Made by a program: the position numbers and the translations under genes. The notes below the pieces were generated by a model, which was not told the origin of the DNA, did not search any database, and saw nothing but the letters and a program-made list of their open reading frames with translations. Below are positions 1-7,947 of a stretch of 50,191 nucleotides of DNA, in pieces (the stretch's first letter is position 1; every line of letters begins with the position of its first letter). The DNA is from an uncultured Enterovibrio sp. (GTDB lineage: Bacteria; Pseudomonadota; Gammaproteobacteria; Enterobacterales; Vibrionaceae), in the NCBI GenBank assembly GCA_947041315.1, contig CAMRDW010000005.1, forward strand, positions 1 through 50,191, given 5' to 3'.

Positions 1-1
1 A

Positions 2-343
2 GATTTAGACGCGATGGTGAAACTTCGTGAATCCTATTCGAAATTAGCAAATTCATTAACCCACTGCACTGCCGGTGTGGGGCGCACAGGTTGCCTTGTT
101 GCAGCTCAGCATATGGCAGAGAATCCTGCGGCTGGATTAAAGGAAACCGTATTGGGCTTACGCAATACCCGACACAATCTCATGGTGCAAACGCCTTCAC
201 AAACAAAAATGATGGTTGAGTGGGCCAAAGCACGAGCACTGACAAATACGCCACCAGCGCCACCAGTACGGCCTCAACCGACACAAGCTGTCTATCAGAA
301 TGTAAACCCGCTTATGGAGTCAATCTATGAAAATACAAAGTGA
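2..343 (+). CDS. Protein tyrosine phosphatase, C-terminal part (5' end outside window)
   Basis: The reading frame is open to the left edge (codons before the ATG at 14 carry no stop), so the gene very probably starts outside the window. It carries the PTP signature loop HCTAGVGRTG at 62-91: the catalytic Cys codon is at 65-67 and the Arg of the C-x5-R loop is at 83-85. Downstream, QTPSQTKMMVEW matches the Q-loop (QTxxQ) motif of classical, eukaryote-type PTPs, so this is not a low-molecular-weight or dual-specificity enzyme. The tail is Pro-rich (PPAPPVRPQP) and then ends in SIYENTK. Classical PTPs in bacteria are often secreted effectors (YopH, SptP), so a host-directed role is plausible, but no secretion signal is visible because the N-terminus is missing. 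Confidence 0.8.
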   Translation, partial: DLDAMVKLRESYSKLANSLTHCTAGVGRTGCLVAAQHMAENPAAGLKETVLGLRNTRHNLMVQTPSQTKMMVEWAKARALTNTPPAPPVRPQPTQAVYQNVNPLMESIYENTK

Positions 344-771
344 GATTTTCGTGGCTCGGAAAACGCCGAGGCTTAAATAGATTTATCCAAATGTGCCAGG
401 CTGTACTTTTTATGGTCTGTCTCTTTGTCTCGTCTCTTCGTTTCGTATTTTAAGGGCGGCTTTTCAAGAGCCCTTTCAAGCTCGCACCTCACCTCGATAT
501 TTTAAAATCTGATGTTGAAATGAAAATTGAAAGGCACATTTTTCACGCCGTGTTACGTTCAGAAACGGGTTTATGTCAGTGCTTTGTAAGAGGGGTCGAA
601 AAAACAATGTTCTTTATTCATGTGCGCAATGACCTTTCAAAAGTGCAATCTTCTTAAAAATCACCCGATGTTTTGTTTTGAGGCGGGTGGTAAAATTAAA
701 CAGATCGACAGAGTGTATGATGATAAAATTTTCTGAAAAAATACTTTTTTTAATTTATGGATGGAAAAATA
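344..771. other. Intergenic region, no gene seen
   Basis: No convincing coding region is present. A weak hairpin at 353-372 (CTCGG/CCGAG stem, followed by TTAAAT) could end transcription of the phosphatase gene, and a short inverted repeat AAGGGC/GCCCTT lies near 450-470. The last 50 bases before the beta-lactamase are A/T-rich and presumably hold its promoter, but I cannot point to a clear -35/-10 pair. Confidence 0.5.
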
Positions 772-1620
772 ATGAAAAACATCGTCTTCCTTTCTGTTTT
801 TTTTGTTTCTTTTAGTTCATTTTCTTCAACGCTTCATGAAACGATGGCCTCCATTGAAAAACGGATATCGGGCCGTATTGGCGTGTCGATTTTAGAAACC
901 CATAATCAAAATAAATGGGAATATAAAGGAAACGAACGCTTTCCGATGATGAGTACTTTCAAGACGTTAGCCTGTGCAAAAATGTTAAAAGATTCAGAAA
1001 AAGGGGTTTTAGACAAAAACACCTTGTCCCTCATTGATCCTAAGCATTTAATTGCTTGGTCTCCTGTTACAGAGCCCTTGGCCGGAGGGTCTATCACTCT
1101 TGAAAAAGCCTGCGAAGCGACCATGTTTACGAGTGACAATACAGCCGCCAATATCGTTTTACAGCATATTGGTGGTCCCCAAGCCTTGACGCTCTTTTTG
1201 CGTTCGATTGGCGATCCAATTTCTCAATTAGATCGTATTGAACCGGATCTAAACCAAGCTCGCTTGGACGATATTCGCGATACAAGCACTCCCAATTCAA
1301 TGAATGAGACCTTAAAAGCGCTTTTGTTTGGTGGCGTATTGAATAAAATTTCACAAGATCAATTGCTGCATTGGATGCAAGGCAATGTCGTTTCTAATGG
1401 GCTACTTCGCTCGATTTTACCAAAAGGTTGGTCTATTGCAGATCGCGCCGGAGCGGGGGGGTTTGGCTCTCGGGGGATGACGGCGGTGATTTGGACGACA
1501 ACGCGAAAGCCTTTGATCATCAGTATCTACATGACCCAAACCGCGCTTTCTATGCCTGAACGCGATAAGGTCATGAATGAAATTGCGCAGCATATATTGA
1601 CCGAATTCGCAGTAAAATGA
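772..1620 (+). CDS. Class A beta-lactamase, CARB/PSE-like (RAG variant)
   Basis: Periplasmic serine beta-lactamase. Numbering from the ATG at 772 (282 aa): signal peptide MKNIVFLSVFFVSFSSFSS; S61-T-F-K64 catalytic SxxK; S121-D-N123 SDN loop; E157-P-D-L-N161 omega-loop ExxLN; and R225-A-G227 in place of the usual KTG. Arg at this position (RSG/RTG, with the following GAGGFGSRG) is typical of carbenicillinases of the CARB/PSE group; Ala in the middle position is less usual. The length is normal for the class. An upstream in-frame ATG at 757 would add MDGKI. I prefer 772 because a GGATGG Shine-Dalgarno lies 8 nt before it and the signal peptide then starts with MKN. No mobile-element transposase is nearby, so it looks like a resident chromosomal enzyme. 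Confidence 0.9.
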   Translation: MKNIVFLSVFFVSFSSFSSTLHETMASIEKRISGRIGVSILETHNQNKWEYKGNERFPMMSTFKTLACAKMLKDSEKGVLDKNTLSLIDPKHLIAWSPVTEPLAGGSITLEKACEATMFTSDNTAANIVLQHIGGPQALTLFLRSIGDPISQLDRIEPDLNQARLDDIRDTSTPNSMNETLKALLFGGVLNKISQDQLLHWMQGNVVSNGLLRSILPKGWSIADRAGAGGFGSRGMTAVIWTTTRKPLIISIYMTQTALSMPERDKVMNEIAQHILTEFAVK

Positions 1621-1683
1621 TTTTTTTTTAACATAAAAAAAGGGACTCGTTATTAAGGCGGGTTCTCTCATCATGCCTTGATT

Positions 1684-1805
1684 CCCCTCGCCATTAACGC
1701 TGTGTGCATGTTGGCGACGCTCGCTCAAACCTGCTCACATCACCATCTATGCTCAGGGCCTTTATTCGCTTGTTGCTGTCGCGCAACTTCCATTACTTTA
1801 GGTAT
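1684..1805 (-). repeat. Foldback (MITE-like) repeat, copy 1
   Basis: Full-length copy of the dispersed element, reading CCCTCGCC... through the core TCTATGCTCAGGGCCTTTA to TTTAGGTAT. In the opposite orientation it runs from TATACC to GCGAGGGG. It lies in the gap after the beta-lactamase gene. Confidence 0.75.
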
Positions 1806-1852
1806 GTCAGCTTGTCCGTCACGGCCTTCTTTTTAGGTCTCTTGAACGCTTT

Positions 1853-1945
1853 TATACCCCTCGCTTTTGATGTTGCGTGGTTGTTGGGGACGTTCGCTCA
1901 AACCCCATCAAAGAGTCCATCGATGTTCTGAGGCTTCAGACATAT
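1853..1945 (-). repeat. Foldback repeat, copy 2, 3'-truncated, abutting a broken gene
   Basis: Begins TATACCCCTCGCTTTTGA and follows the family through TGTTGCGTGGTTGTTGG and CGATGTTCTGAGGCTTCA, then stops and runs straight into the decayed coding sequence at 1948. The junction suggests that the repeat and a deletion removed the 5' part of the downstream gene. Confidence 0.65.
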
Positions 1946-1947
1946 TG

Positions 1948-2160
1948 AGGCTGCCACCTCAAAGCGATGAGCTGGATACACAAGCACTTCGTCAGGTATT
2001 AAAACAAGGACTGGAGTCCGAGTTTGTTTTTCCAGAACTCAAGGTGGGTCTTTTGGGGCTTATTCCACAGCATCGACAAAAAACAGAACAAGAGCTGCTG
2101 GAAGAAATACGGATGCTGAAAGATCTAAATATTCCTCATCGTTTAGAGGCCAAATTGTGA
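1948..2160 (+). pseudogene. 3' remnant of a Wadjet/condensin-like partner gene
   Basis: A coding-looking fragment of about 70 residues (LRLPPQSDELDTQ... to ...IPHRLEAKL) with no start of its own: the frame upstream is repeat sequence. Its TGA stop overlaps the GTG start of the next gene in a 4-nt GTGA overlap, the spacing expected of two subunits of one complex. Because the next gene encodes a JetD-like Toprim protein, this is probably the end of a JetA/B/C or MukBEF-like partner. I see no Walker B or signature motif, so I cannot say which subunit. Truncated and presumed non-functional. Confidence 0.5.
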
Positions 2161-3110
2161 GTCAAGTCTTGGTCAAAGCCTTAAATCGATTATTAGACGC
2201 GCATCCAAAGCCTGTGGCTGCGAGCGTCATGACCCGAGAACAAAAAAAGCAACTCGATGAATTTTCACGAAGAACGCACAGTATTTTGCTTTTGACGAAA
2301 GGACGCGGCGTGAGTTATCTCATTCAAGAGCGTTCTGTGGTTGAACTCACGCTGCGTCAGTTTGTTCCTGATGCGGATTTTAATGCCTCACTTCCTCAAA
2401 GAGCGAAAAATATTGCAGCGACGCGAAGCAGTAAAAAAGGACCTGTAAATCATGATGTGACCTATGTCCTTGCAAAAACAGTCGGGGATCCAACCTGGTA
2501 TCAGGGGGACACGAAGATCTTGGAATTACAAAGGGGAACGAATAAATTTGGCGCTGTAGCTCTTGAGATCGGAGGACAGAGGAATAATGACTTACGCACG
2601 CGTCATCCTCTCTGGTTAGTTGAGAATCAAGCGCTGTTTGATCAATTAAATTGGTTGCCGACAGACACGCCAAGCACGGTGATTTGGTATCGAGGGCAGC
2701 TGCACAATAAATTGATTGAGTGGTTATCCGTGTCTGAAAGAGCCGTAAAAGTCTATTTTTTTGCTGATTACGATGGCGTTGGTTTGAACAATTTTCGCCG
2801 TTTAAAAGATCGTCTACAGCAGCGGGCCGAATTTTGGCTCATGCCGCATTGGGAAGCGCGTTTAACCTGTTATGGTCAAAATCAACTTTGGATTGATACC
2901 GCCAGAGAGTTTTCGTCCTTTGAACGTAAGGGGGAGGCCTGTTTAGGGCAATCAAAAGAATTAAGGGCTTTGATTGAGGCCATGAAAAAGCAAGGCTTGG
3001 CGTTAGAGCAAGAAGCGGTTTGGTTGTCCATCACCCAAGACGGGCGCTTCGACCTTGAAAAAGGCAATGACCCAGATGAAAAGGCTCTGCCTCTTGAAAT
3101 GCCTCAATGA
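2157..3110 (+). CDS. Wadjet JetD-like Toprim protein (DUF2220/DUF7281-type)
   Basis: A 317-residue protein. Its C-terminal half has a Toprim-like pattern: VENQALFD with E156, GQLHNKLIEWL around 180-190, then FFADYDGVGL with D204 and D206 (DxD), and LEQEAVWL near 283-290. This E...DxD...QE arrangement is that of the DUF2220/JetD and MksG nuclease subunits of Wadjet/MksBEFG systems, which cleave plasmid DNA with an SMC-like condensin. The N-terminal part has a basic helical segment and a possible winged helix. It starts with GTG at 2157 with AGAGG 7 nt upstream, and overlaps the remnant gene by 4 nt. The condensin subunits are missing, so it is probably an orphan. Family assignment rests on motifs only. 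Confidence 0.65.
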   Translation: MSQVLVKALNRLLDAHPKPVAASVMTREQKKQLDEFSRRTHSILLLTKGRGVSYLIQERSVVELTLRQFVPDADFNASLPQRAKNIAATRSSKKGPVNHDVTYVLAKTVGDPTWYQGDTKILELQRGTNKFGAVALEIGGQRNNDLRTRHPLWLVENQALFDQLNWLPTDTPSTVIWYRGQLHNKLIEWLSVSERAVKVYFFADYDGVGLNNFRRLKDRLQQRAEFWLMPHWEARLTCYGQNQLWIDTAREFSSFERKGEACLGQSKELRALIEAMKKQGLALEQEAVWLSITQDGRFDLEKGNDPDEKALPLEMPQ

Positions 3111-3118
3111 GTGAGCCG

Positions 3119-3273
3119 ACCTAAGTGATTTAAAGATGCAGGCAGGTGCGCCTGAGCTAACGCCATGAACATCGAGCCATAGCATGGAGATGAATACTGA
3201 AGGCCGCCATGATTGCGCTTTGTAAGCGCAGCCAACCAGGGGGCCTTTTCAAAAGCGAAGGGTGTAAAGCTTC
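3119..3273 (+). repeat. Foldback repeat, copy 3 (degenerate)
   Basis: Degenerate copy: ACCTAAGTGATTTAAAGATGCAGGC at the left, GCGCAGCCAACCAGGG in the middle and CTTTTCAAAAGCGAAGGGTGT at the right match the family ends and core imperfectly. It lies between the convergent 2157-3110 and 3296-3832 genes. Confidence 0.5.
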
Positions 3274-3295
3274 ACGATTGAAAAAAGCACTTATT

Positions 3296-3832
3296 TTAGA
3301 TGGCTTTTTTGCAATGTGTATGGCTGAGTTTTTCAATTTGTTGGTTGTAATGTCGAAGTGGGGCATCCATTTTTTGAGGGGATTTTAAAAGGTTTGCGAG
3401 GGCGGCTCTGAGTGCATAACTGTCTTTATGTGTTTCATCTTGACGGAAATTGAACACTTTTCTTGCGGGTGGTGCTAATTTGCTGTGTGATTGACTTAAT
3501 TCTTTTACTTCTTCTTGGGTTAAATTAAGCCATGATTCTATCCCTGAATGCAAATTGAGTGTATTTGGCGCATTTTTTAAGCGTTCATTGAATACCGCAT
3601 CGTTCAATTTAAAATGATTGTGGCGGCCTTTTAAAAACCAATATCCAACATTTTCTAATTTCGGATCCTCTTTTACCGCAATCTGGATAAGCGCATCATA
3701 CCAATCAATAGAGGCTTTTACATAGTTGTGGTATTTCTGACTTAGGCAGGTTTTATCGAGTTCATTCAGCGGTGTAGAAAAGGCACTCGGTGAGGCCAAG
3801 AAAATAAAAAGAATGAAGCAAAAACGAGACAT
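3296..3832 (-). CDS. Small secreted protein of unknown function
   Basis: 178 residues with a clear signal peptide (MSRFCFILFIFLASPSAFS, cleavage probably before TPLNEL). The mature part is hydrophilic, rich in Leu, Asn, Lys and His, with Cys only at two points (DKTCLSQ near the start and THCKKAI at the end), which could form a disulfide. No domain is recognised. The start is supported by AAAGGA about 9 nt upstream on the minus strand. It stands alone, flanked by repeat copies on both sides. Probably periplasmic. Confidence 0.6.
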   Translation of the reverse strand: MSRFCFILFIFLASPSAFSTPLNELDKTCLSQKYHNYVKASIDWYDALIQIAVKEDPKLENVGYWFLKGRHNHFKLNDAVFNERLKNAPNTLNLHSGIESWLNLTQEEVKELSQSHSKLAPPARKVFNFRQDETHKDSYALRAALANLLKSPQKMDAPLRHYNQQIEKLSHTHCKKAI

Positions 3833-3928
3833 AAAAAAAATCCTTTTTTGTTTATGTATTTGAGATAAAAAGAAAAGGTCAATGTATTTTTAGGTTAATG
3901 GTTTCTGACGGATCAAACAAGAAATATC

Positions 3929-4050
3929 GATACCTCTCGGTTTGAAGCGACAGGGTTCTTGGCGGCTCCTCAAAGCCCAATCACATGCTCCATCTATGCT
4001 CAGGGGCTTCACGGCTTGCTGCAGACGCGTCTTCAATTATTTTGGGTATC
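3929..4050 (-). repeat. Foldback repeat, copy 4
   Basis: Runs from GATACCTCTCGGTTTGAAGC through CCCAATCACATG and CTATGCTCAGGGGCTTCAC to TTTTGGGTATC. It sits 20 bases past the stop of lysO. Confidence 0.75.
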
Positions 4051-4070
4051 CCGAGCAAATAGAATGGGCA

Positions 4071-4973
4071 TTACAGCGAGATAAAAAACAGGATCAGCAA
4101 AGGCACCAAAGCACTCAGAATAAAACCACTGACAATGGCAATGGGAACGCAGCGCACACCCCCCGTAGTTTGAATAATGGGCAAGGTGAAATCCATGGCA
4201 GTGGCTCCTGAGTAGCCAATGGCCGTGAGTGGGTAGCGATGGATTAAAAGAGGGATCAATAGGATGGAGAGAAGCTCTCTTGTTAATTCAAGTAAAAAAG
4301 AGGCTCCGCCATAAACAGGCCCAAGAGCATCCCCTACGAGTATTCCCGCCAAGGAATACCAACCAAAGCCCGATGCCATGGCGAGGCCGTAATGAGAAGG
4401 AATGTTTAAAACCCAAGCGGCAAGAAGCCCCCCGAGAAGCGAGCTTGTTAACACAACCAAAGCAATAAGAAGCCCTTTTTTATTTAAAATAATTTGTTTT
4501 AGGGTCAATCCACAATTGCGAAGTTCAATGCCAATAAAGAAAAGCAATATGAGCAAAAATGCTTCACTTGCAGGAGTGACCCAATCCAGAGGAAAAGGCA
4601 AAAATAATCCCGCAATGAACCCAAGAAGAACGACAAAAACCAATTTCAAGGACTCAAAAGCCATGTTTGCGAGTGGAATGTGTTCCTTATCATGGTTTGT
4701 CTCTGTTTTTAAAACGCAGTCAAGGAGGGGGAGTGCGAGCAAATTTGAGCCACTGATAAAAATGAAAAAACAAGAAGCCAATAGCATGATTTGATTAATA
4801 TTTGTTGCAAGATCATCGAGTTTTGCTAACCCCAGCCCCATCAAGCTTAAAATGATAAAAACAAGATAAGACGTGATTTTTTTAACAGTATTAAGTCGGT
4901 CTATGCGCTTGATGGAAATCAAATAGCCCAGAGCGAGAGGAAGAAAAATAGAAAACATGCCGAGAAACATCAA
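4071..4973 (-). CDS. lysO: LysO-family lysine exporter (YbjE/DUF340)
   Basis: A 300-residue inner-membrane protein with about eight hydrophobic segments along its whole length, the size of E. coli LysO (YbjE). Family-type motifs are visible: GFGWYSLAGILVGDALGP in the second half and GATAMDFTLPIIQTTGG near the C-terminus, the latter with an acidic residue inside an otherwise apolar stretch. LysO exports L-lysine and its toxic analogue thialysine. The gene lies 84 bases downstream of the HDOD gene on the same strand, so the two may be co-transcribed. The start is uncertain: MM at the N-terminus and only a weak AGG upstream. No lysine riboswitch is evident in the 84-base gap. Confidence 0.8.
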   Translation of the reverse strand: MMFLGMFSIFLPLALGYLISIKRIDRLNTVKKITSYLVFIILSLMGLGLAKLDDLATNINQIMLLASCFFIFISGSNLLALPLLDCVLKTETNHDKEHIPLANMAFESLKLVFVVLLGFIAGLFLPFPLDWVTPASEAFLLILLFFIGIELRNCGLTLKQIILNKKGLLIALVVLTSSLLGGLLAAWVLNIPSHYGLAMASGFGWYSLAGILVGDALGPVYGGASFLLELTRELLSILLIPLLIHRYPLTAIGYSGATAMDFTLPIIQTTGGVRCVPIAIVSGFILSALVPLLILFFISL

Positions 4974-5057
4974 GGATTGGCCTAATAAAACGATTTTTTC
5001 AGATTATCCGTCGTTATAGAATAAGGTCAACCTTTGTTCTCCTCTTTTCTGAAGCGA

Positions 5058-5978
5058 TTATAAATTAAGCCCTTCTAGAACATCTTTTATTTGTTGACGA
5101 AATTCCGTTTCTTTGAGATTGCATAAATCGTACATGGCTTCAGCACCTTCCAGTGTGAGTTCGAGGTCGTGCTCGGATAAATGCGCATCTTTCTTTTTGA
5201 ACATTAAAAGGTGGGTGGCCATTTTTGCAATATCTAAATAGCGGATACCGTCTTCAGAGGTGACCTGAGGACAATGACTTGAAACTTGGATAAAATCGGT
5301 GTCGTAATGCCATTTCTTTAATATTAAATGGCTTGTTTCTTTACTCACTGTCTCAAAAACTTCGCGAGCAATATCGAAATCCAAGTAATGTCCTTCCTTG
5401 CAATAAGCGGTATAGCTTTTAATTGCATTGTGTACACCGATGTTTGCTAAAAGACCAATGAGAAAAGCCTGTTCGACATCGAGATGCTGGTTCTCTTCGC
5501 TGTTGTGTTTTAATCGAGAACAAACAAGCGCCATGGTTGAGGCAAATTCATAGGATAATTGTGTTTTTTCGACTAAAAAAGCCTTGCATGCCTTGTTTAA
5601 AACAGGGTCGGATATGCTGAGAGCCTGAGGTGCTTTATCGAGGAGCTGAAGGATCCCCTTGGGGCCTAATTCGGAGACGGCCCAATGAATATCATAACAG
5701 GGAGGCTCTTCTTTTAAGTGAATGAAAGACGCATTTGCAGTGGCGACCACGGTGGCTGTAAATAAAATATCTTCCATGACCGTGGCTGTTATTTCGCTTT
5801 GTGTGCTGTACGGTTCACGGCAGAGTTTGTGTAATTTTTGTGTTACTTCGAGGCTTGCTCCTAACAGGAAGGGGGTCGTTTTCAGTGAACGAGAAATGCG
5901 TCTAAAAAAATCGGTCTCAATGGTTTTTAGGTGTGTTTTATGTTCGGGATGAAGCCAAAAGAAGGAAAGACGATCCAT
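5058..5978 (-). CDS. HDOD-domain protein
   Basis: A soluble 306-residue protein. An HDOD domain spans roughly residues 40-240: PFLLGASLEVTQKLHKL at the N-terminal edge, the central helix pair AFLIGLLANIGVHNAI (about 169-184), where a true HD hydrolase would have His-Asp, and the later EVFETVSKETSHLILKKWH. The HD catalytic pair is replaced, as is normal for HDOD proteins, which act as signalling or scaffold modules rather than phosphohydrolases. HDOD proteins often link to chemotaxis, c-di-GMP or stress signalling; the specific role here is unknown. No second domain is present. The Shine-Dalgarno is weak. Confidence 0.75.
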   Translation of the reverse strand: MDRLSFFWLHPEHKTHLKTIETDFFRRISRSLKTTPFLLGASLEVTQKLHKLCREPYSTQSEITATVMEDILFTATVVATANASFIHLKEEPPCYDIHWAVSELGPKGILQLLDKAPQALSISDPVLNKACKAFLVEKTQLSYEFASTMALVCSRLKHNSEENQHLDVEQAFLIGLLANIGVHNAIKSYTAYCKEGHYLDFDIAREVFETVSKETSHLILKKWHYDTDFIQVSSHCPQVTSEDGIRYLDIAKMATHLLMFKKKDAHLSEHDLELTLEGAEAMYDLCNLKETEFRQQIKDVLEGLNL

Positions 5979-7033
5979 TTTATTAAGCTCGAAAGTTCAT
6001 ATACCGTGCCCAATTTCAATGAAAATATCAGTATATATAAATGGATGATCGATTTGGGGCTTTTATCGGATCGATCATGGGTTAAATAAGTAATAGGATT
6101 ATCTTTACATTTTTAGGGGCAGTATATCCTTTGAAGTACAGATAATGCACGTTTGTTTGTTGGCTGTGAGAATAGTTTCATTTTTTTCATGTATTGTTGA
6201 TCTTTTTTTCAATTGTTATGTATTTTTCAACACGCTTTTGAGTGATTCATTTTTACTCTGTTTTTATATCCCGTTTATTCGATGAGATTTTTTTGATCGT
6301 GGGAAGCCCGTATTTATATCCAGGTAAACAAGATTCACTGTGCAAAAAATCATATTAAAACGAATTCTTATTATATGAATGAGTTTGACGATGACGAATT
6401 GGAACAGCTTAATGATTTTTTCCAAAATAAAAGAAAAATCTTTGGGAGCAATCCCGCTTTTTGTGAGGTGAAATGCAAGGTGTTCCATACAGAAACTGCA
6501 TCACTCTGTGTATTTCCAGAAAGAGGATCGACTGATCGAAAGTGATTTTCTTATTCATTGAGAATGAAGATTTAAAAAACAGTTATTAATTTCTGCACAT
6601 AAAATGAAATATTTAATTTGGATAAAAAAAGAGCATTTATATTTGTATTAAAAAAGGAAGGAAGGTCAAATTTATTCAAAAAGTAGATGTTAAATGCTGG
6701 ATTATATTTGTTTCATTGGGGTGCTGTAATATTCACAACTGGTTAACCATCTAGGTCTTTTCTGTTTTGATATCAAGAAAAAAAACAAGCGCCATGAGTG
6801 AATAGTTTTAAATTTCAATTGGATATATCGTTTACTTCAACACATTGTTGTAACAAAAAGATAAATTTGCGAGTTCTATAACTCATTTAAGTTTATGCAA
6901 ATACCATTATTTCATTGTCTCATCGTGACTGGTGCGGCGTTTTTTTTATAAAATGAATTCAAGCAGTTTAATTATATGGCTTTATGGAAACGAATAAGTC
7001 ATTATTAATTCGTCAATAAAAATTAGAATAATT
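5979..7033. other. Long AT-rich intergenic region upstream of tfoX
   Basis: More than 1 kb without a clear gene, very A/T-rich. It contains no copy of the foldback repeat, unlike most other gaps in the window. It presumably holds the promoters of the HDOD gene (leftward) and tfoX (rightward), and a short candidate ORF at 6375-6545. I see no c-di-GMP (GEMM) riboswitch core and no obvious CRP site. A decayed gene is possible but not recognisable. Confidence 0.5.
6375..6545 (+). CDS. Possible small ORF (56 aa), uncertain
   Basis: An ATG-to-TGA frame encoding a strongly acidic N-terminus (MNEFDDDELEQLNDFF) followed by a basic segment and four Cys residues (AFCEVKCKVF and later SLCVF). The composition looks protein-like in a region otherwise lacking coding character. 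There is no Shine-Dalgarno before the ATG and no family is recognised. It could be a real small protein or the remnant of a decayed gene. Confidence 0.25.
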   Translation: MNEFDDDELEQLNDFFQNKRKIFGSNPAFCEVKCKVFHTETASLCVFPERGSTDRK

Positions 7034-7055
7034 GCTTGAAAAGGTCTTTTCAAGC
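7034..7055. promoter_or_regulatory. Perfect 10-bp palindrome in the tfoX leader
   Basis: GCTTGAAAAG, a GT spacer, then CTTTTCAAGC: ten of ten bases pair. It ends 6 nt before the GGAGG Shine-Dalgarno (7062-7066) and 16 nt before the GTG start of tfoX. As DNA it would be an operator dyad. As RNA it would form a hairpin next to the ribosome site that could modulate translation. sxy/tfoX genes elsewhere are known to be controlled through leader structure or antisense RNA; the role here is inferred. Confidence 0.55.
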
Positions 7056-7071
7056 GAGATTGGAGGCATTT

Positions 7072-7656
7072 GTGTTAGAAGTTAAAAGTGGTTTTGTCGA
7101 GTACTTGTCTCAGTTTGGAGATACAGAGAAACGTTCTATGTTTGGTGGTACTGGTTTTTTTGTTAATGGTGCGATGTTCGCCCTTGTTAAAGAAGATCGT
7201 ATTTACCTTCGTGGTGGCGCTGAATTTACTGAAAATCTGATTGCAAAAGAATGCAAAAAATTTGTACACGTTAAAAAAAGTTCAACAGCCATTGTGAATT
7301 ATTTTGATATAACTGAATTATATGAGAAAGATGAAACAGGGTTACATGCCATGGTTCAGAAATCTTTAAATAATTCGGTCTCTGAAAAAGAATACCGTGA
7401 TTCTAAATTGAATAAACGCTTGCGTGATCTGCCTAATTTCCGATTAACGATTGAGCGAATGTTGAAAAAAGCAGGCATAGAAGATGTCGATACCTTCTTT
7501 TCTATGACGCCTGAGGAAATTTTTCGTAAAGTACAAGAAGCACATGGATACAGTGTTGATATTAAACTTCTTTGGATGTTTGCAGGCGCCCAAACGGGCA
7601 AGCATTGGACATTATTAAGTGAAGATATTAAGCAGCAATTACTTCAAGCCGTTTAA
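7072..7656 (+). CDS. tfoX: TfoX/Sxy-family competence regulator
   Basis: 194 residues from the GTG at 7072. The N-terminal TfoX domain shows LSQFGDTEKRSMFGGTGFFVNGAMFALV and IYLRGG. The C-terminal TfoX domain shows LRDLPNFRLTIERMLKKAGI and LLWMFAGAQTGKHW. TfoX (Sxy) co-activates CRP-dependent competence genes and, in Vibrio, type VI secretion on chitin. The start is chosen because TGGAGG lies 5 nt upstream. An upstream TTG (7036) would extend the frame into the palindrome at 7034-7055 and lacks a comparable ribosome site. It is monocistronic, with a strong terminator after it. Whether it is orthologous to V. cholerae TfoX or TfoY cannot be decided here. Confidence 0.9.
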   Translation: MLEVKSGFVEYLSQFGDTEKRSMFGGTGFFVNGAMFALVKEDRIYLRGGAEFTENLIAKECKKFVHVKKSSTAIVNYFDITELYEKDETGLHAMVQKSLNNSVSEKEYRDSKLNKRLRDLPNFRLTIERMLKKAGIEDVDTFFSMTPEEIFRKVQEAHGYSVDIKLLWMFAGAQTGKHWTLLSEDIKQQLLQAV

Positions 7657-7668
7657 ATCGGTTGTTTT

Positions 7669-7697
7669 AAAAAGGCCGCAGATGCGGCTTTTAGTTT
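7669..7697 (+). terminator. Rho-independent terminator of tfoX
   Basis: GCCGC (7675-7679), AGAT loop, GCGGC (7684-7688), extended by an A/T-paired base of the stem and followed by TTTTAGTTT. It lies 13 nt past the tfoX stop. Confidence 0.85.
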
Positions 7698-7833
7698 GTT
7701 ATTTCCTTGAAAAGTTTTAATGCATTTATACAAACCACACTGACCTCTTTTTAATTTGAACATTCCCCTCCTATTTCGTGAAATCTTGATCTTTCTTCCT
7801 TTTTGCATGCGCTGAGAAGTGCACAATGATTTT

Positions 7834-7947
7834 TTATACCCAAAGGAATTGAAGGTGCGCGATTGCACCAAGTGACCGAAGCCAATGAGCATAGAGAGAC
7901 GATGTAATTTGGCTGAACGAGCACGCAACTTCAAAGGCGACGGGTAT
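7834..7947 (+). repeat. Foldback repeat, copy 5
   Basis: Full copy: TATACCCAAAGGAATTGAAG at the left end, the core GAGCATAGAGAGACGATGT, and CTTCAAAGGCGACGGGTAT at the right end. Confidence 0.85.

Noticed and set aside
6264..6488. Minus-strand 74-residue frame
   Set aside because: No ribosome site, low-complexity hydrophobic composition from A/T-rich DNA, and it overlaps the more protein-like plus-strand frame at 6375-6545.
5979..7071. c-di-GMP (GEMM) riboswitch upstream of tfoX, as known for Vibrio tfoY
   Set aside because: The conserved GEMM core could not be found in the region.
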